Shown: positions 1 through 7,884 of the stretch, in pieces
Position numbering within the stretch: position 1 is the first letter of the stretch
Layout of the letters: each line of letters starts with the position of its first letter
DNA from: Xanthomonas pisi DSM 18956
GTDB lineage: Bacteria > Pseudomonadota > Gammaproteobacteria > Xanthomonadales > Xanthomonadaceae
Assembly: GCF_001010415.1 (NCBI RefSeq)
Contig: NZ_JPLE01000061.1
Coordinates: 1-59,115 of the forward strand
Direction of reading: 5' to 3'
DNA length: 59,115 bases
The notes under the pieces: generated by a model
The model's database searches: none
Told to the model about the DNA's origin: nothing
The model's input: the letters and a program-made list of their open reading frames with translations, nothing else
Program-made: the position numbers and the translations under genes

Positions 1-145
1 GAGCTTCGGATTTGTTAACAATTCTTAGCTAAAGTGCGCGCGGCGGCACAGAAGCAACGCGCCTTTGGGTGCCAGCCCATGCCGTCACCTCAGCTGTGAT
101 AACGTTCCGAGCAACGCTCCATGACTGTCTATTCAAAAACTTCAC

Positions 146-1399
146 ATGGATATTAAACGAACGGATCTTGCCAAGAGCCGGAGGCGGCGATGGACCATTC
201 TTTCAGCTGCCGGGGCTGCGCTCGCAATCGTTGTCGTGGCTGTGGCTTCCACGCTTAATGCTGCTGCGTTCAAGGTCGACCGCGCGAATCTCTGGCTGGA
301 TACCGTCAAGCGCGGTGAAATGCTGCGCGAAGTTCGAGGTCCCGGTTTATTGGTCCCTAAAGAAATCCGGTGGATTGCAGCCGAGACGCCAGCGCGCGTC
401 GAACGAATGTTGCTGAAGCCAGGTGCCGCAGTGCAGCCCAACGACGTCATTCTGGAGCTGAGCAATCCCGAGGTCGTCGAAGCGCAGCTCTTGGCGCACT
501 CCGAACTCGTCGCGGTTGAAGCGGACATGGCGGCGGAGCGGGCGACGCGCCAGAATCAGCTTCTTGATCAAAAGGCAAAGCTTGCCGACGTCCAATCCCA
601 GTATGAGTTGGCGCGCATGCAGACCGAGGCGGAGACCGAGCTTGCCGTCACCGGCATCGTTTCGAAACTGCAGTATCGTCGGAACCAGGTCGCTGCCGAA
701 CAGCTCAAATTGATGGTTGGTATCGAAAAGGAACGCGTCGCCAGGTTCATTCAGACTATGCGCACGCAGCAGTCCGCACAGGATGCTCGGATGGAGCAAC
801 TGCGTAATACCGCCGACCTGCGCACTCGCCAACTTGAGGCACTGAAAGTGCGTGCCGGCATCGCTGGCGTACTGCAGCAGGTGCCAGTGGAGGAGGGACA
901 ACAGGTTATCGCAGGCGCAAACCTAGCGCGCGTCGCGCGGCCCGACGTACTGATGGCCGAGTTGCGGATTCCTGAGACGCAGATCACAGATGTCCGCGAA
1001 GGCCAGGAAGTGAGCGTTGATACCCGAAACGGCATCGTACTTGGCCGGGTGATCCGCCTCGACCCAGCCGTTCAGACGGGTACGGTGCTGGTTGATGTCG
1101 AGCTGACCGGCCGCTTGCCGCCGAGTGCCCGCCCTGATCTCTCGGTGGATGGCACGATTCGCATAGAGCGTTTGCCCGACGTGCTCTACGTGGGGCGTCC
1201 AGCATACGCCCAACCCAACTCGGAATCACGCCTGTTCAAGGTCGATCCCAGCACCGGCATCGCGCAGCGAGTCTCAGTGCACTTCGGCCGCGCTTCAATG
1301 ACCCTGATAGAGGTCAAGGATGGGCTACAGCCCGGCGACCAGGTCGTGGTCTCCGATACCTCGCAATGGGACAAGCACGACCGTCTCCGCATAGATTGA
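146..1399 (+). CDS. HlyD/MacA-type periplasmic adaptor of an ABC efflux system
   Basis: A 417-residue membrane fusion protein that would bridge an inner-membrane ABC transporter to an outer-membrane channel. It has a short basic N-terminus, one membrane anchor at about residues 17-40, a biotinyl-lipoyl-like half (VERMLLKPGAAVQPNDVIL), a long charged coiled-coil hairpin at about 110-240, the second lipoyl half (VRAGIAGVLQQVPVEEGQQV), and beta-barrel and membrane-proximal domains to the end. The ATG at 146 puts the anchor at the expected place, although no clear ribosome binding site precedes it. It lies 52 nt upstream of an ABC ATPase on the same strand, the MacA-MacB-like order. No permease follows the ATPase, so the system looks incomplete unless the permease lies left of the window. 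The substrate is unknown. Confidence 0.85.
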   Translation: MDIKRTDLAKSRRRRWTILSAAGAALAIVVVAVASTLNAAAFKVDRANLWLDTVKRGEMLREVRGPGLLVPKEIRWIAAETPARVERMLLKPGAAVQPNDVILELSNPEVVEAQLLAHSELVAVEADMAAERATRQNQLLDQKAKLADVQSQYELARMQTEAETELAVTGIVSKLQYRRNQVAAEQLKLMVGIEKERVARFIQTMRTQQSAQDARMEQLRNTADLRTRQLEALKVRAGIAGVLQQVPVEEGQQVIAGANLARVARPDVLMAELRIPETQITDVREGQEVSVDTRNGIVLGRVIRLDPAVQTGTVLVDVELTGRLPPSARPDLSVDGTIRIERLPDVLYVGRPAYAQPNSESRLFKVDPSTGIAQRVSVHFGRASMTLIEVKDGLQPGDQVVVSDTSQWDKHDRLRID

Positions 1400-1451
1400 A
1401 TCACACCTCCCGCCCACTACCGCAGAAACCCAACGTACAGAGAGTCAGTGC

Positions 1452-2210
1452 ATGACGGATAAAGAGCCACTCATCCTCATGAAGGACATTACCAAGGTCT
1501 TCTATACCCACGATGTGGAAACCCACGCGCTCTCTAATATTCAGTTTGCATTGGCGCGTGGCGAGTATGTCTCCATCTCCGGCCCTTCGGGCTGCGGAAA
1601 GTCGACCCTGCTTTCTATCCTGGGGCTGCTCGACACGCCGACCGGCGGCGAATACCTTCTAAACGAGACGGCTGTTAGTGGCATCACCACCGACGAGCGC
1701 GCCCGCATTCGCAACCAGGAAGTGGGATTCATCTTTCAGTCATTCAATCTGATCGGCGATCTTACCGTATTCGAGAACGTCGAACTGCCACTTACGTACC
1801 GTGATGGCATCAGCAGGGCCGAGCGCCGTGACAGGGTGCAGAACGTGCTAGAGCAGGTTGGAATGGCACATCGCCTCTCGCACTACCCATCACAGCTGTC
1901 GGGCGGCCAGCAGCAGAGGGTCGCCGTTGCTCGCGCTTTAGTCGGGTCACCTTCCATCCTGCTGGCGGACGAACCTACCGGCAACCTTGACTCCAGGAAC
2001 GGTGAAGCGGTGATGGCGCTACTGGATCAACTTCACAGAGCAGGAGCCACGATCTGCATGGTCACGCATGACCCGCGCTATGCCGACTTCGCACAGCGCA
2101 AGGTCTTCATGTTTGATGGGTGCATCGTCGACGAGGAAACCCTGCACCAGCTCCGTAAGGAGGAAGACACCCGCCTCGAGGCGCAGGTCGCCAAGGCAAG
2201 AAGCAGCTGA
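1452..2210 (+). CDS. ABC transporter ATP-binding protein (MacB/LolD-like)
   Basis: A 252-residue nucleotide-binding subunit that would power an inner-membrane permease. All motifs are visible: Walker A GPSGCGKST (residues 44-52), Q-loop in FIFQSFNLIGDLT, signature LSGGQQQR, Walker B ILLADEP followed by TGNLD, and the switch histidine in MVTHDPRYA. The FQSFNLI and DEPTGNLDS wording is typical of the LolD/MacB/FtsE class (family knowledge). The ATG at 1452 follows a GAGAG stretch. It is probably translated with the adaptor upstream. The next gene downstream is on the other strand, so the usual MacB-type permease is missing on this side. Confidence 0.9.
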   Translation: MTDKEPLILMKDITKVFYTHDVETHALSNIQFALARGEYVSISGPSGCGKSTLLSILGLLDTPTGGEYLLNETAVSGITTDERARIRNQEVGFIFQSFNLIGDLTVFENVELPLTYRDGISRAERRDRVQNVLEQVGMAHRLSHYPSQLSGGQQQRVAVARALVGSPSILLADEPTGNLDSRNGEAVMALLDQLHRAGATICMVTHDPRYADFAQRKVFMFDGCIVDEETLHQLRKEEDTRLEAQVAKARSS

Positions 2211-2254
2211 TCGCCACGTGCGCGCCTCACCGTCGATCCTCGATCATGCCAAGA

Positions 2255-3136
2255 TCAGAGCGCGAGACCGAATTCGATGCCAAAGTGCCTGAGCAAGGGC
2301 CGTTGTCCTGCTGCCTGAGCGCGGCTCATATCCAGATGCGCCTCATCCAGAAGCGCGATATCGAGCCCGCCGCCGTGGCACGCTAGTGACAAGGCGCGAT
2401 AGACATCCTTCAGCCAGGGGAGATCGGTCGACACGGCCCCCTCATCGCTGATGACATGACGGAGGCCTGGGTCGAGGAACAGGTCGACATCGTCGTTTGG
2501 CAGCAGTGGTAGCCCCAAAGATTGCGCGATAGTTGCAATCTCTCCTCGCCAGTCCCTCAGCAGTCTAGAATAGCTGACAAAGACGCGCGGAAGGTGCCGC
2601 GAGTGGCGCTCCGTCAGCAGGTTGTACTTCATCCAGAGCTCGGCGGCGTGTCGTTGCGGCACTCCCTTCCATGCGTACAGCGAGGACACAACCTCGTTCG
2701 GGTGCCTCACCGGTATGACGATGCGAGGCGACAAATTCTCAGCTGCCATCGCTTCCAGCCAGAACGGCAGAAGAATGCCGATTCTCGGGTCCTTCAGGAT
2801 CAACGGAGCATTCGCGGCTGTGCCCCTGTAACTCCTGAGCAGTCCTGTGATCTCTGCAATAAATGCGCGATTCAAGGGCTCATTGCTGGGAATACCCTGG
2901 TCGAGCTGCGCATCGAAGAAGCCTGAACCGCTGTCCCTGAGGTAACGGGCGTTCGCCTGTACTGTGGTGGTAGGCTCCCAGTAACCGGACGGATTCCAGC
3001 GATTGGGCGACAACAGCGATTCCGGCAACCTTCCGCCACACAAGGACAGCACGCGTGCCGTCGCCGACGATCCGCTGCGCGCCATGCCCAGCACGGGGAC
3101 GATGAGGTTCCCTGAGGCGTTTCCATGGTCGCTCAA
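2255..3136 (-). CDS. Sulfotransferase family protein
   Basis: A protein of about 293 residues resembling PAPS-dependent sulfotransferases. Near the N-terminus, VLGMARSGSSATARVL matches the 5'-phosphosulfate-binding loop. KDPRIGILLPFW and VIPVRHPNEVVSSLY correspond to the second PAPS-binding segment, with the Arg and Ser that contact the 3'-phosphate. No ATG fits. A TTG at 3136 sits 5 nt behind a strong GGAGGAGG ribosome binding site and is preferred; a TTG at 3151 in the same frame lies inside or before that site. It is divergent from the NTase-like gene at 3288, with 151 nt between them. Such proteins usually modify glycans, lipids or small molecules, but nothing here identifies the acceptor. 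It lies in the AT-richer accessory block. Confidence 0.75.
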   Translation of the reverse strand: MSDHGNASGNLIVPVLGMARSGSSATARVLSLCGGRLPESLLSPNRWNPSGYWEPTTTVQANARYLRDSGSGFFDAQLDQGIPSNEPLNRAFIAEITGLLRSYRGTAANAPLILKDPRIGILLPFWLEAMAAENLSPRIVIPVRHPNEVVSSLYAWKGVPQRHAAELWMKYNLLTERHSRHLPRVFVSYSRLLRDWRGEIATIAQSLGLPLLPNDDVDLFLDPGLRHVISDEGAVSTDLPWLKDVYRALSLACHGGGLDIALLDEAHLDMSRAQAAGQRPLLRHFGIEFGLAL

Positions 3137-3287
3137 ATGCACCTCCTCCAAACCAATCTGCCAACGGTGACGCGGGCCCCGCCCTGATCTTTCAGGTCGC
3201 CGCAGACTGGCGTGCAGGGCATACAGTACGCATCACCATTGCGCCGGCTGATGCCGCCGCGCGTGCCTACGTCAGAGGACATCACGC

Positions 3288-4118
3288 ATGTTCGTCGGAA
3301 TTGATTTGACACACCTCCCCCATCGAAACCTCGGTGCCGCCGTGAGCCGGGCATTGACCCTGCTCGGGTTCAATGAATTCGACCATGTCGTCGTTGGCAA
3401 CCACGACGCAGCCTACCTCAACGACCTGGACATCGCCATCGGGAGAAACCAGCTCGCGTCACATCTGGAACTTACCGGCGATGGGTGTCTATGGACAGGC
3501 TTGGAGGCTTATCTCAAGGAGAGGCCGATCGGCGAATTCACCATCCATAACCGGTTTCGTCAGTTCCATTTCGCGACCCCACTTTCAGGCATGTGCGCCG
3601 GATCCACTTTTGTGAAGACCGATGTATTCATCGGGGAAATCGGCTGGATGAAGGCGCTTGTCAGCGGCGCCCCCAGCGACAGTAAATACAAGGCCGTCTA
3701 TCGCAATATGCTCTTGATGAGCGTGTTCTTGGAGGTGTGTTGGCCAGCTGGGGACGGTGATGGCGACGAATTTTTCCGGTATGCGTTGAACTACAGGGAT
3801 GGCCTCAGCGCAAGGCGGTTCAGGCGAGTGCATGCATCGCAGCAGGACGGCCGCCCGAAGCGGATGATGATCCAGGAGGCGCGGGTGACGTCCGATCCCA
3901 ACGACATCCCCCTTATCCTGTTCGATGGGGAAGGCGACTGGAGGGACATCGATTCATTCGAGAAACTCCACCATCTGCTCCAGGGAAGCCGCTTTCGATA
4001 TGGCAGCTTTCTGCCTGCGATCTTTCAGAACTTCCGCGCGTCGCTGCAGAAAAGCAACATGCGGCTACCGGATATCGCAGAACTCGACTACAGCGTGCGA
4101 CAGTCAGACTCTGCGTGA
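3288..4118 (+). CDS. Nucleotidyltransferase-like protein of unknown target
   Basis: A 276-residue protein with no firm family assignment, but with the layout of a Pol-beta-type nucleotidyltransferase. A helix (AVSRALTLLGF) leads to VVVGN, seven residues, then DLDIAI, resembling the G-[GS]-x(7-13)-D-x-D signature with Asn in place of Ser. After HNRFRQFHFATPL comes the third acidic candidate, FVKTDVFIG, and then an SKYKAVYRNMLLMSVF helix. The rest has no motif I recognise. The ATG at 3288 follows an AGAGGA site. It is divergent from the sulfotransferase. HNRFRQFHFATPL and SKYKAVYRN recall phage and mobile-element NTase-like proteins (memory, not a search). It could modify RNA, protein or a small molecule. 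Confidence 0.5.
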   Translation: MFVGIDLTHLPHRNLGAAVSRALTLLGFNEFDHVVVGNHDAAYLNDLDIAIGRNQLASHLELTGDGCLWTGLEAYLKERPIGEFTIHNRFRQFHFATPLSGMCAGSTFVKTDVFIGEIGWMKALVSGAPSDSKYKAVYRNMLLMSVFLEVCWPAGDGDGDEFFRYALNYRDGLSARRFRRVHASQQDGRPKRMMIQEARVTSDPNDIPLILFDGEGDWRDIDSFEKLHHLLQGSRFRYGSFLPAIFQNFRASLQKSNMRLPDIAELDYSVRQSDSA

Positions 4119-4173
4119 GGGGACTGCGAATACCCCGTACTGCCCCTCCGGATCCAGGTAATCTGGCTTCGCA

Positions 4174-5127
4174 TCAGTGCTTGAACATTCCAATGGTCTT
4201 CAGCCATGTCTCGGCAAGATCGGTCCAATGCGTGATCGGCTGCTGAGTCCGGCGCAACCCGAAGCCGTGCCCTCCCTCGGCATAGATGTGCATTTCGGTA
4301 GGTATTCCGGCCTGGCGGAGCGCAAGAAAATAGAAGATGGAATTACGTACGTCGTCCACAGGGTCATCTTGGGCATGAAGGATGAAGGTCGGCGGGGCTT
4401 GCTTGCTGACATGATTGAACGTGTAGCCATCCATGCCGCTGCCGGACCACAGATGACCAGGGTAGAGCGCTATGCCAAAGTTTGGACGACTGCCGAGCGC
4501 GTCGGCGGCGTCGACAGGTGGGTAACTCAGTGCGTCCGCGTTGCTGATGGCAGTGACGAGATGCCCGCCTGAAGACATGCCGAGCACCCCGATCTTGTTA
4601 GGATCGACGCCCAGCGATTTCGCACGCGACCGTAACAGCACCATCGCGCGCTGCGCATCCTGCAGTGCCATAGGCACTTGAGGGGTCTTGTGGCAGCGGC
4701 ACGATGCGTCCCAGTAATGCCCGGAACCCGGTACTCGGTACTTGAGAACTGCACAGGTAATACCTTTCGCAGTCAGCCAATCGCAAACGTCGGTTCCCTC
4801 CAGATCAATCGCAAGCTTGGTGTATCCGCCGCCAGGGAACACCAGCACGGCCACCCCGGTGTTGTGGGCCGTTGGATGCATGAACACGATCGTGGGCCGC
4901 GTCACCTCCGAAACCCACGTGACCGGCCGTCCTGCCTTGAGATATTTTCCGACGTGCACAAGCTCGGGCCCATCGGCGCGAGGGCGTGCCAACGGCGGCT
5001 CGGCTGGCCATAGCGGAACTTCCTCACTGCCCACTGGCGGATGCCAGCCTTCCGCGAAGGAAGCCGCGGACCAGAGCAATGTAACTGCCAGGGAGAGTGC
5101 CTTGGAGAAATGTCGTTGTTTGATCAC
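4174..5127 (-). CDS. Secreted alpha/beta hydrolase (acetyl-xylan esterase-like)
   Basis: A 317-residue hydrolase with a Sec signal peptide (basic MIKQRHFSK, hydrophobic core, cleavage near ASFA-EG), so it acts in the periplasm or outside the cell. The oxyanion-hole motif VFPGGGY, nucleophile elbow GMSSGG (Ser in GxSxG), acid in HAQDDPVDD and histidine in EGGHGFG give a complete Ser-Asp-His triad of the BD-FAE/dienelactone hydrolase type. Family relatives deacetylate plant polysaccharides, which would suit a plant-associated bacterium (inference). The start is GTG at 5127 behind a GAGGG site. It appears to be a single-gene unit in the accessory block, convergent with the NTase-like gene. Confidence 0.8.
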   Translation of the reverse strand: MIKQRHFSKALSLAVTLLWSAASFAEGWHPPVGSEEVPLWPAEPPLARPRADGPELVHVGKYLKAGRPVTWVSEVTRPTIVFMHPTAHNTGVAVLVFPGGGYTKLAIDLEGTDVCDWLTAKGITCAVLKYRVPGSGHYWDASCRCHKTPQVPMALQDAQRAMVLLRSRAKSLGVDPNKIGVLGMSSGGHLVTAISNADALSYPPVDAADALGSRPNFGIALYPGHLWSGSGMDGYTFNHVSKQAPPTFILHAQDDPVDDVRNSIFYFLALRQAGIPTEMHIYAEGGHGFGLRRTQQPITHWTDLAETWLKTIGMFKH

Positions 5128-5536
5128 GCTCGACCCTCAAAGTGCGGTTGATTGGCGCTCCCACCTTGCTTGTCAAATGGAATAGTTAGCCCAACCATCC
5201 CCCTTGCAGGACAAGGCTTTCGGATCTGACGCACCGCACACTCATAGCGAAAATTGATCCAACTCGCCCAGTTGGGCGAGGTTTTTGGTGCCTGACCCGT
5301 ACTTGTAGAGCCCAATGCTAGATCACTCCTACGGACATGAAAAGCCGGACAGTGCAAAACCCACTTCGGTGGTGCTATCAGACTGCAGAGCTGCATGGAA
5401 CTCCTGATCGAGACAGCGCTCGCTTCCTTCCAGGAGCGAACATGCGACGCATAGATCGTTAGAGATTGCCAATCAAAAAATGGAGCACAGGCAAGACCGG
5501 GCCACGAGTTGAGGACACCCTATCAGGGACCGAGTG
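5128..5536. other. Noncoding AT-richer spacer
   Basis: No convincing gene was found between the secreted hydrolase and the HEPN-like pseudogene. Base composition is clearly AT-richer than in the core part of the window. The only recognisable structure is a terminator-like hairpin at 5263-5287 on the + strand. The spacer probably consists of remnants of mobile DNA. Confidence 0.5.
5263..5287 (+). terminator. Orphan Rho-independent terminator-like hairpin
   Basis: CTCGCCC-AGTT-GGGCGAG forms a 7-bp GC-rich stem with a 4-nt loop, followed directly by GTTTTTGG. On the + strand this is a good intrinsic terminator, but no + strand gene ends just upstream. It may belong to a lost gene, a small RNA, or the flank of a former integration site. 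Confidence 0.6.
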
Positions 5537-6034
5537 CTATGGAGAAACGTCTCTGAGAGGTAGCCGCGCTTGCCTGATGACTTCATTGCAAGTGTAAAGG
5601 CAATGGCGGACTGTCTCTTCCACCATCTCAAAGAATGCATCGTCGAGCACTTGCTTTTGATGACCACCGCAGTATTACTACAGGAGGAATACTCCGTTGT
5701 GCTCATGCAGGACCTTGCCGTGGGCAAACGCATTGCGCCACGCCATAACTTTGTTGAGTGCAGCCTTGACCGGTAGAATCTGCATAGGATCCAGTGCATC
5801 GGTCTGTTCAATCAGCCTGTTGAACACCCGGTGTTTGAAGGCAAAGGAGAAATCTAAGGTCGCAATGATCTCCCTGATGAAGAACTCACTTTCGAGATCA
5901 CCCGATATGTGCTTCCGAAAGAGAAGAGTGCCAACTGCCTCAGCCATTCGGTCTTGCAACATGACGGTCGCCGCAATCAGCTCCGAACTGTTCTTTCTAA
6001 TGGTCGCGAGCTCATGCTCAAACGCGAGCGGATC
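5537..6034 (-). pseudogene. HEPN-like protein gene, 5'-truncated and interrupted by TAG TAA
   Basis: The frame reads leftward from the IS remnant as DPLAFEHELATIRKNSSELI..., through MLQDRMAEAVGTLL and ATLDFSFAFKHRVFN, to MAWRNAFAHG, which fits the R-x4-6-H motif of HEPN RNases. Twelve codons later there are two consecutive stops, TAG (5678-5680) and TAA (5675-5677). The same frame then continues for 45 codons (YCGGHQKQVLDDAFFEMVEET...) to TAG at 5537-5539. That continuation looks like genuine HEPN-protein sequence, so the stops appear to be secondary mutations. The only ATG (5962) lies inside the conserved region. Coding-like sequence extends upstream to the IS junction, so the true start is lost. 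Intact relatives would be small HEPN proteins or toxins; the role here is unknown. Confidence 0.6.
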
Positions 6035-6214
6035 AGGCGGCAGATCTATCCCACCAAGGACGCTGCACGCGCCGAGGTATTTCGACTACATCGAGATGTT
6101 CTACAACCCCAGCCGCCACAATGGTTCAACTGGCGACCTTCACCTGTAGAGGTAGAGTTTGAACGGCGCTCCGCGTAACAAGGGTCTTGAGTGTCTACGT
6201 AACCCTGGGCGTAT
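6035..6214 (+). mobile_element. 3' remnant of an IS3-family insertion sequence
   Basis: Three frame-shifted pieces together spell the C-terminus of an IS3-family OrfB transposase: RRQIYPTKDAARAEVF (6035-6082), DYIEMFYNPSR then HNGSTGDL (about 6084-6143), and SPVEVEFERRSA ending in TAA at 6176-6178. The second join is accompanied by a duplicated GTAGAG. About 10 nt further, GTGTCTACGTAACCCTGGGCG resembles the right terminal inverted repeat of such elements. Everything 5' of this piece is gone and the reading frame is broken, so it is inactive. It abuts the truncated front ends of two unrelated genes, which suggests an IS-mediated deletion. Confidence 0.7.
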
Positions 6215-6539
6215 AACATGTTTTTTTCAAGGCACCCATTTCGGCGGCAGCCTGTTTGCGATGACCGATCCGTTCTGGATGCTGCTGGTCATGCAGAACC
6301 TGGGGCGCGACTACTACGTCTGGGACAAGGCCGGCAGCATCGAGTTCGTCAAACCCGGGCGCGGCACGGTGAGCGCGGATTTTGTGATCGACAACGGCAT
6401 GCTCGCCGACCTGCGCGAGGCCACCGCCGGCGGAGAGAAGCATCTGCGCTGGTTCGAAAACGCGATCCACAACCGCGATGGCGAGGTCGTTGCGCGCGTG
6501 CGCAAGCAGCTCTACGTCAAGCGCAAACCGGCGCGGTAA
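6159..6539 (+). CDS. N-terminally truncated DUF4442 (hotdog-fold) protein
   Basis: From about 6230 the frame encodes GTHFGGSLFAMTDPFWM, then VMQNLGRDYYVWDKAGSIEFVKPGRG and VRKQLYVKRK, which match the C-terminal two thirds of DUF4442 proteins of the hotdog/thioesterase superfamily. The usual first 50 or so residues are missing. The 23 codons before GTHFGG derive from the IS3-family remnant and a T-rich junction (CATGTTTTTTTCAAG), so the ATG at 6159 is accidental. The gene is probably nonfunctional or makes a chimeric 126-residue product. It is the first core-like gene to the right of the island. Confidence 0.6.
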   Translation: MNGAPRNKGLECLRNPGRITCFFQGTHFGGSLFAMTDPFWMLLVMQNLGRDYYVWDKAGSIEFVKPGRGTVSADFVIDNGMLADLREATAGGEKHLRWFENAIHNRDGEVVARVRKQLYVKRKPAR

Positions 6540-6776
6540 TCGCAGCTCCCGTCGACCTGCGGCAAGGCACGCGATCGCCACAGCCATTGCCGATCGGTCA
6601 TGACGCGTCCGTTCGATGGGAGTGTCATGGCTGCGATGCGGGCGGACTGACGGCACGCAGCCAGCACTGACACGACGCTGGCGTGGTGCGTCCGCGTCGC
6701 CGCCAGCGACGCATCAACTTTGCGTCCTTGCACGCATTGGTCAAGAATCAGGCACCTCTCCTCGCTGGTCGCCTTC

Positions 6777-7682
6777 ATGCTGCTGCGCACTGTCGTTTCT
6801 GCCTGCCTGCTCGCTCTGGTCTTGCCCGCTACCGCCCACGCGGCCTATCGCAGCCCGCAACAGATCCTGGACAGCTCGCCGGCCAATGCGTGGCGCGTGC
6901 TCGACCCCGATCGCACGCTGTATCTGGAGCTGGACACCGGCCGCGTGATCATCGAACTGGCGCCGCAGTTTGCGCCCGAGCACGTGGGCAACATCCGCAC
7001 GCTGGCCCACGAACGCTTCTGGGATGGGCTGAGCATCTACCGCTCGCAGGATAATTTTGTGGTGCAGTTCGGCGACCCCGACGGCGAGACGCCGGGCAAG
7101 GCCAAATCGTTGGGCTCGGCCAAGACGCATCTGCCGGCCGAATTCGAGCGCGCGGCGCAGGGCCTGGACTTCCAGCGCCTGCCAGACAGCGATGGCTGGG
7201 CACCGCAGGTCGGCTTTGTCGACGGCTTTCCGGTCGGGCGCGACAGCGCCAGCGGCAAGGCCTGGCTGGCGCATTGCTACGGCACGCTGGGCGCGGGCCG
7301 CAACAACGACGAAGACAGCAGCATCGGCGCCGAGCTGTATGTGGTGACCGGGCAGTCGCCGCGGCAGCTGGATCGCAACATCACCGTGGTCGGCCGCGTG
7401 GTCAAGGGCATGGAATTGCTGAGCGTGATCCCGCGCGGCCCCGACCCGATGGGCTTCTACGAAGCCCCTGCGCAACGCTCGCCGATCCGTGCGATCCGCC
7501 TGGCCAGCGAGGTACCGGTCCCCGAGCGCACCCCGTTGCAATTGCTGCGCACCGACAGCCAGACCTTCCGCGACGTGGCCGAAGCGCGCCGCAACCGCAA
7601 GGACGATTTCTACAAGCGCCCGGCCGGGCATATCGATCTATGCAATGTGCCGCTGCCGGTGCGGACGCCGCCGGGTGGCTAG
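6777..7682 (+). CDS. Secreted cyclophilin-type peptidyl-prolyl isomerase
   Basis: A 301-residue PpiA-like foldase for the periplasm. The ATG at 6777 begins a clean Sec signal peptide ([22 protein letters not shown]); an ATG at 6720 in the same frame would bury it. The cyclophilin domain follows: [22 protein letters not shown], then [16 protein letters not shown], which carries the Arg, Phe and Gln equivalents of the cyclophilin active site. [16 protein letters not shown] and [12 protein letters not shown] form the later core strands. Insertions relative to E. coli PpiA ([26 protein letters not shown]) and a C-terminal extension of about 60 residues are typical of larger proteobacterial versions. 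It seems to stand alone. Confidence 0.88.
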   Translation: MLLRTVVSACLLALVLPATAHAAYRSPQQILDSSPANAWRVLDPDRTLYLELDTGRVIIELAPQFAPEHVGNIRTLAHERFWDGLSIYRSQDNFVVQFGDPDGETPGKAKSLGSAKTHLPAEFERAAQGLDFQRLPDSDGWAPQVGFVDGFPVGRDSASGKAWLAHCYGTLGAGRNNDEDSSIGAELYVVTGQSPRQLDRNITVVGRVVKGMELLSVIPRGPDPMGFYEAPAQRSPIRAIRLASEVPVPERTPLQLLRTDSQTFRDVAEARRNRKDDFYKRPAGHIDLCNVPLPVRTPPGG

Positions 7683-7684
7683 TT

Positions 7685-7712
7685 CGGGATTGGGGATTCG
7701 GGATTGGGGATT
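7685..7712. repeat. Tandem duplication of a 14-bp GGGATT-rich unit
   Basis: CGGGATTGGGGATT is present twice head to tail with no mismatch, starting three bases after the cyclophilin stop codon. Short GGGATTGGGGATTCG strings are common between genes in xanthomonads (family knowledge). Function unknown. Confidence 0.8.
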
Positions 7713-7884
7713 CGTAACAGCGGGCTGCGCCTGATTTGGCGCGGCCAACACGCAGAGCGGGCAGTCATCAGACCGGTGCGGTCGGCGTACGCGGAACCGG
7801 AGTGTCCAGTGATCCACGCCCACCGAATTCCGAGTACCGGCCGCGCGTCCCTGGCGGCGAGCGTACTAATTTTGTTCGCCGCCC

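Noticed and set aside
5675..5680. Programmed readthrough of TAG TAA in the HEPN-like frame
   Set aside because: Two consecutive different stops, no recoding hairpin seen, and loss of the gene's 5' end favour simple decay. No UGA, so selenocysteine is excluded.
3288..6034. MNT-HEPN type toxin-antitoxin pair made of the NTase-like gene and the HEPN-like gene
   Set aside because: The genes are on opposite strands and about 1.4 kb apart, with a secreted hydrolase between them; MNT-HEPN partners are normally adjacent and co-directional. The NTase-like protein is also about twice the size of MNT antitoxins.
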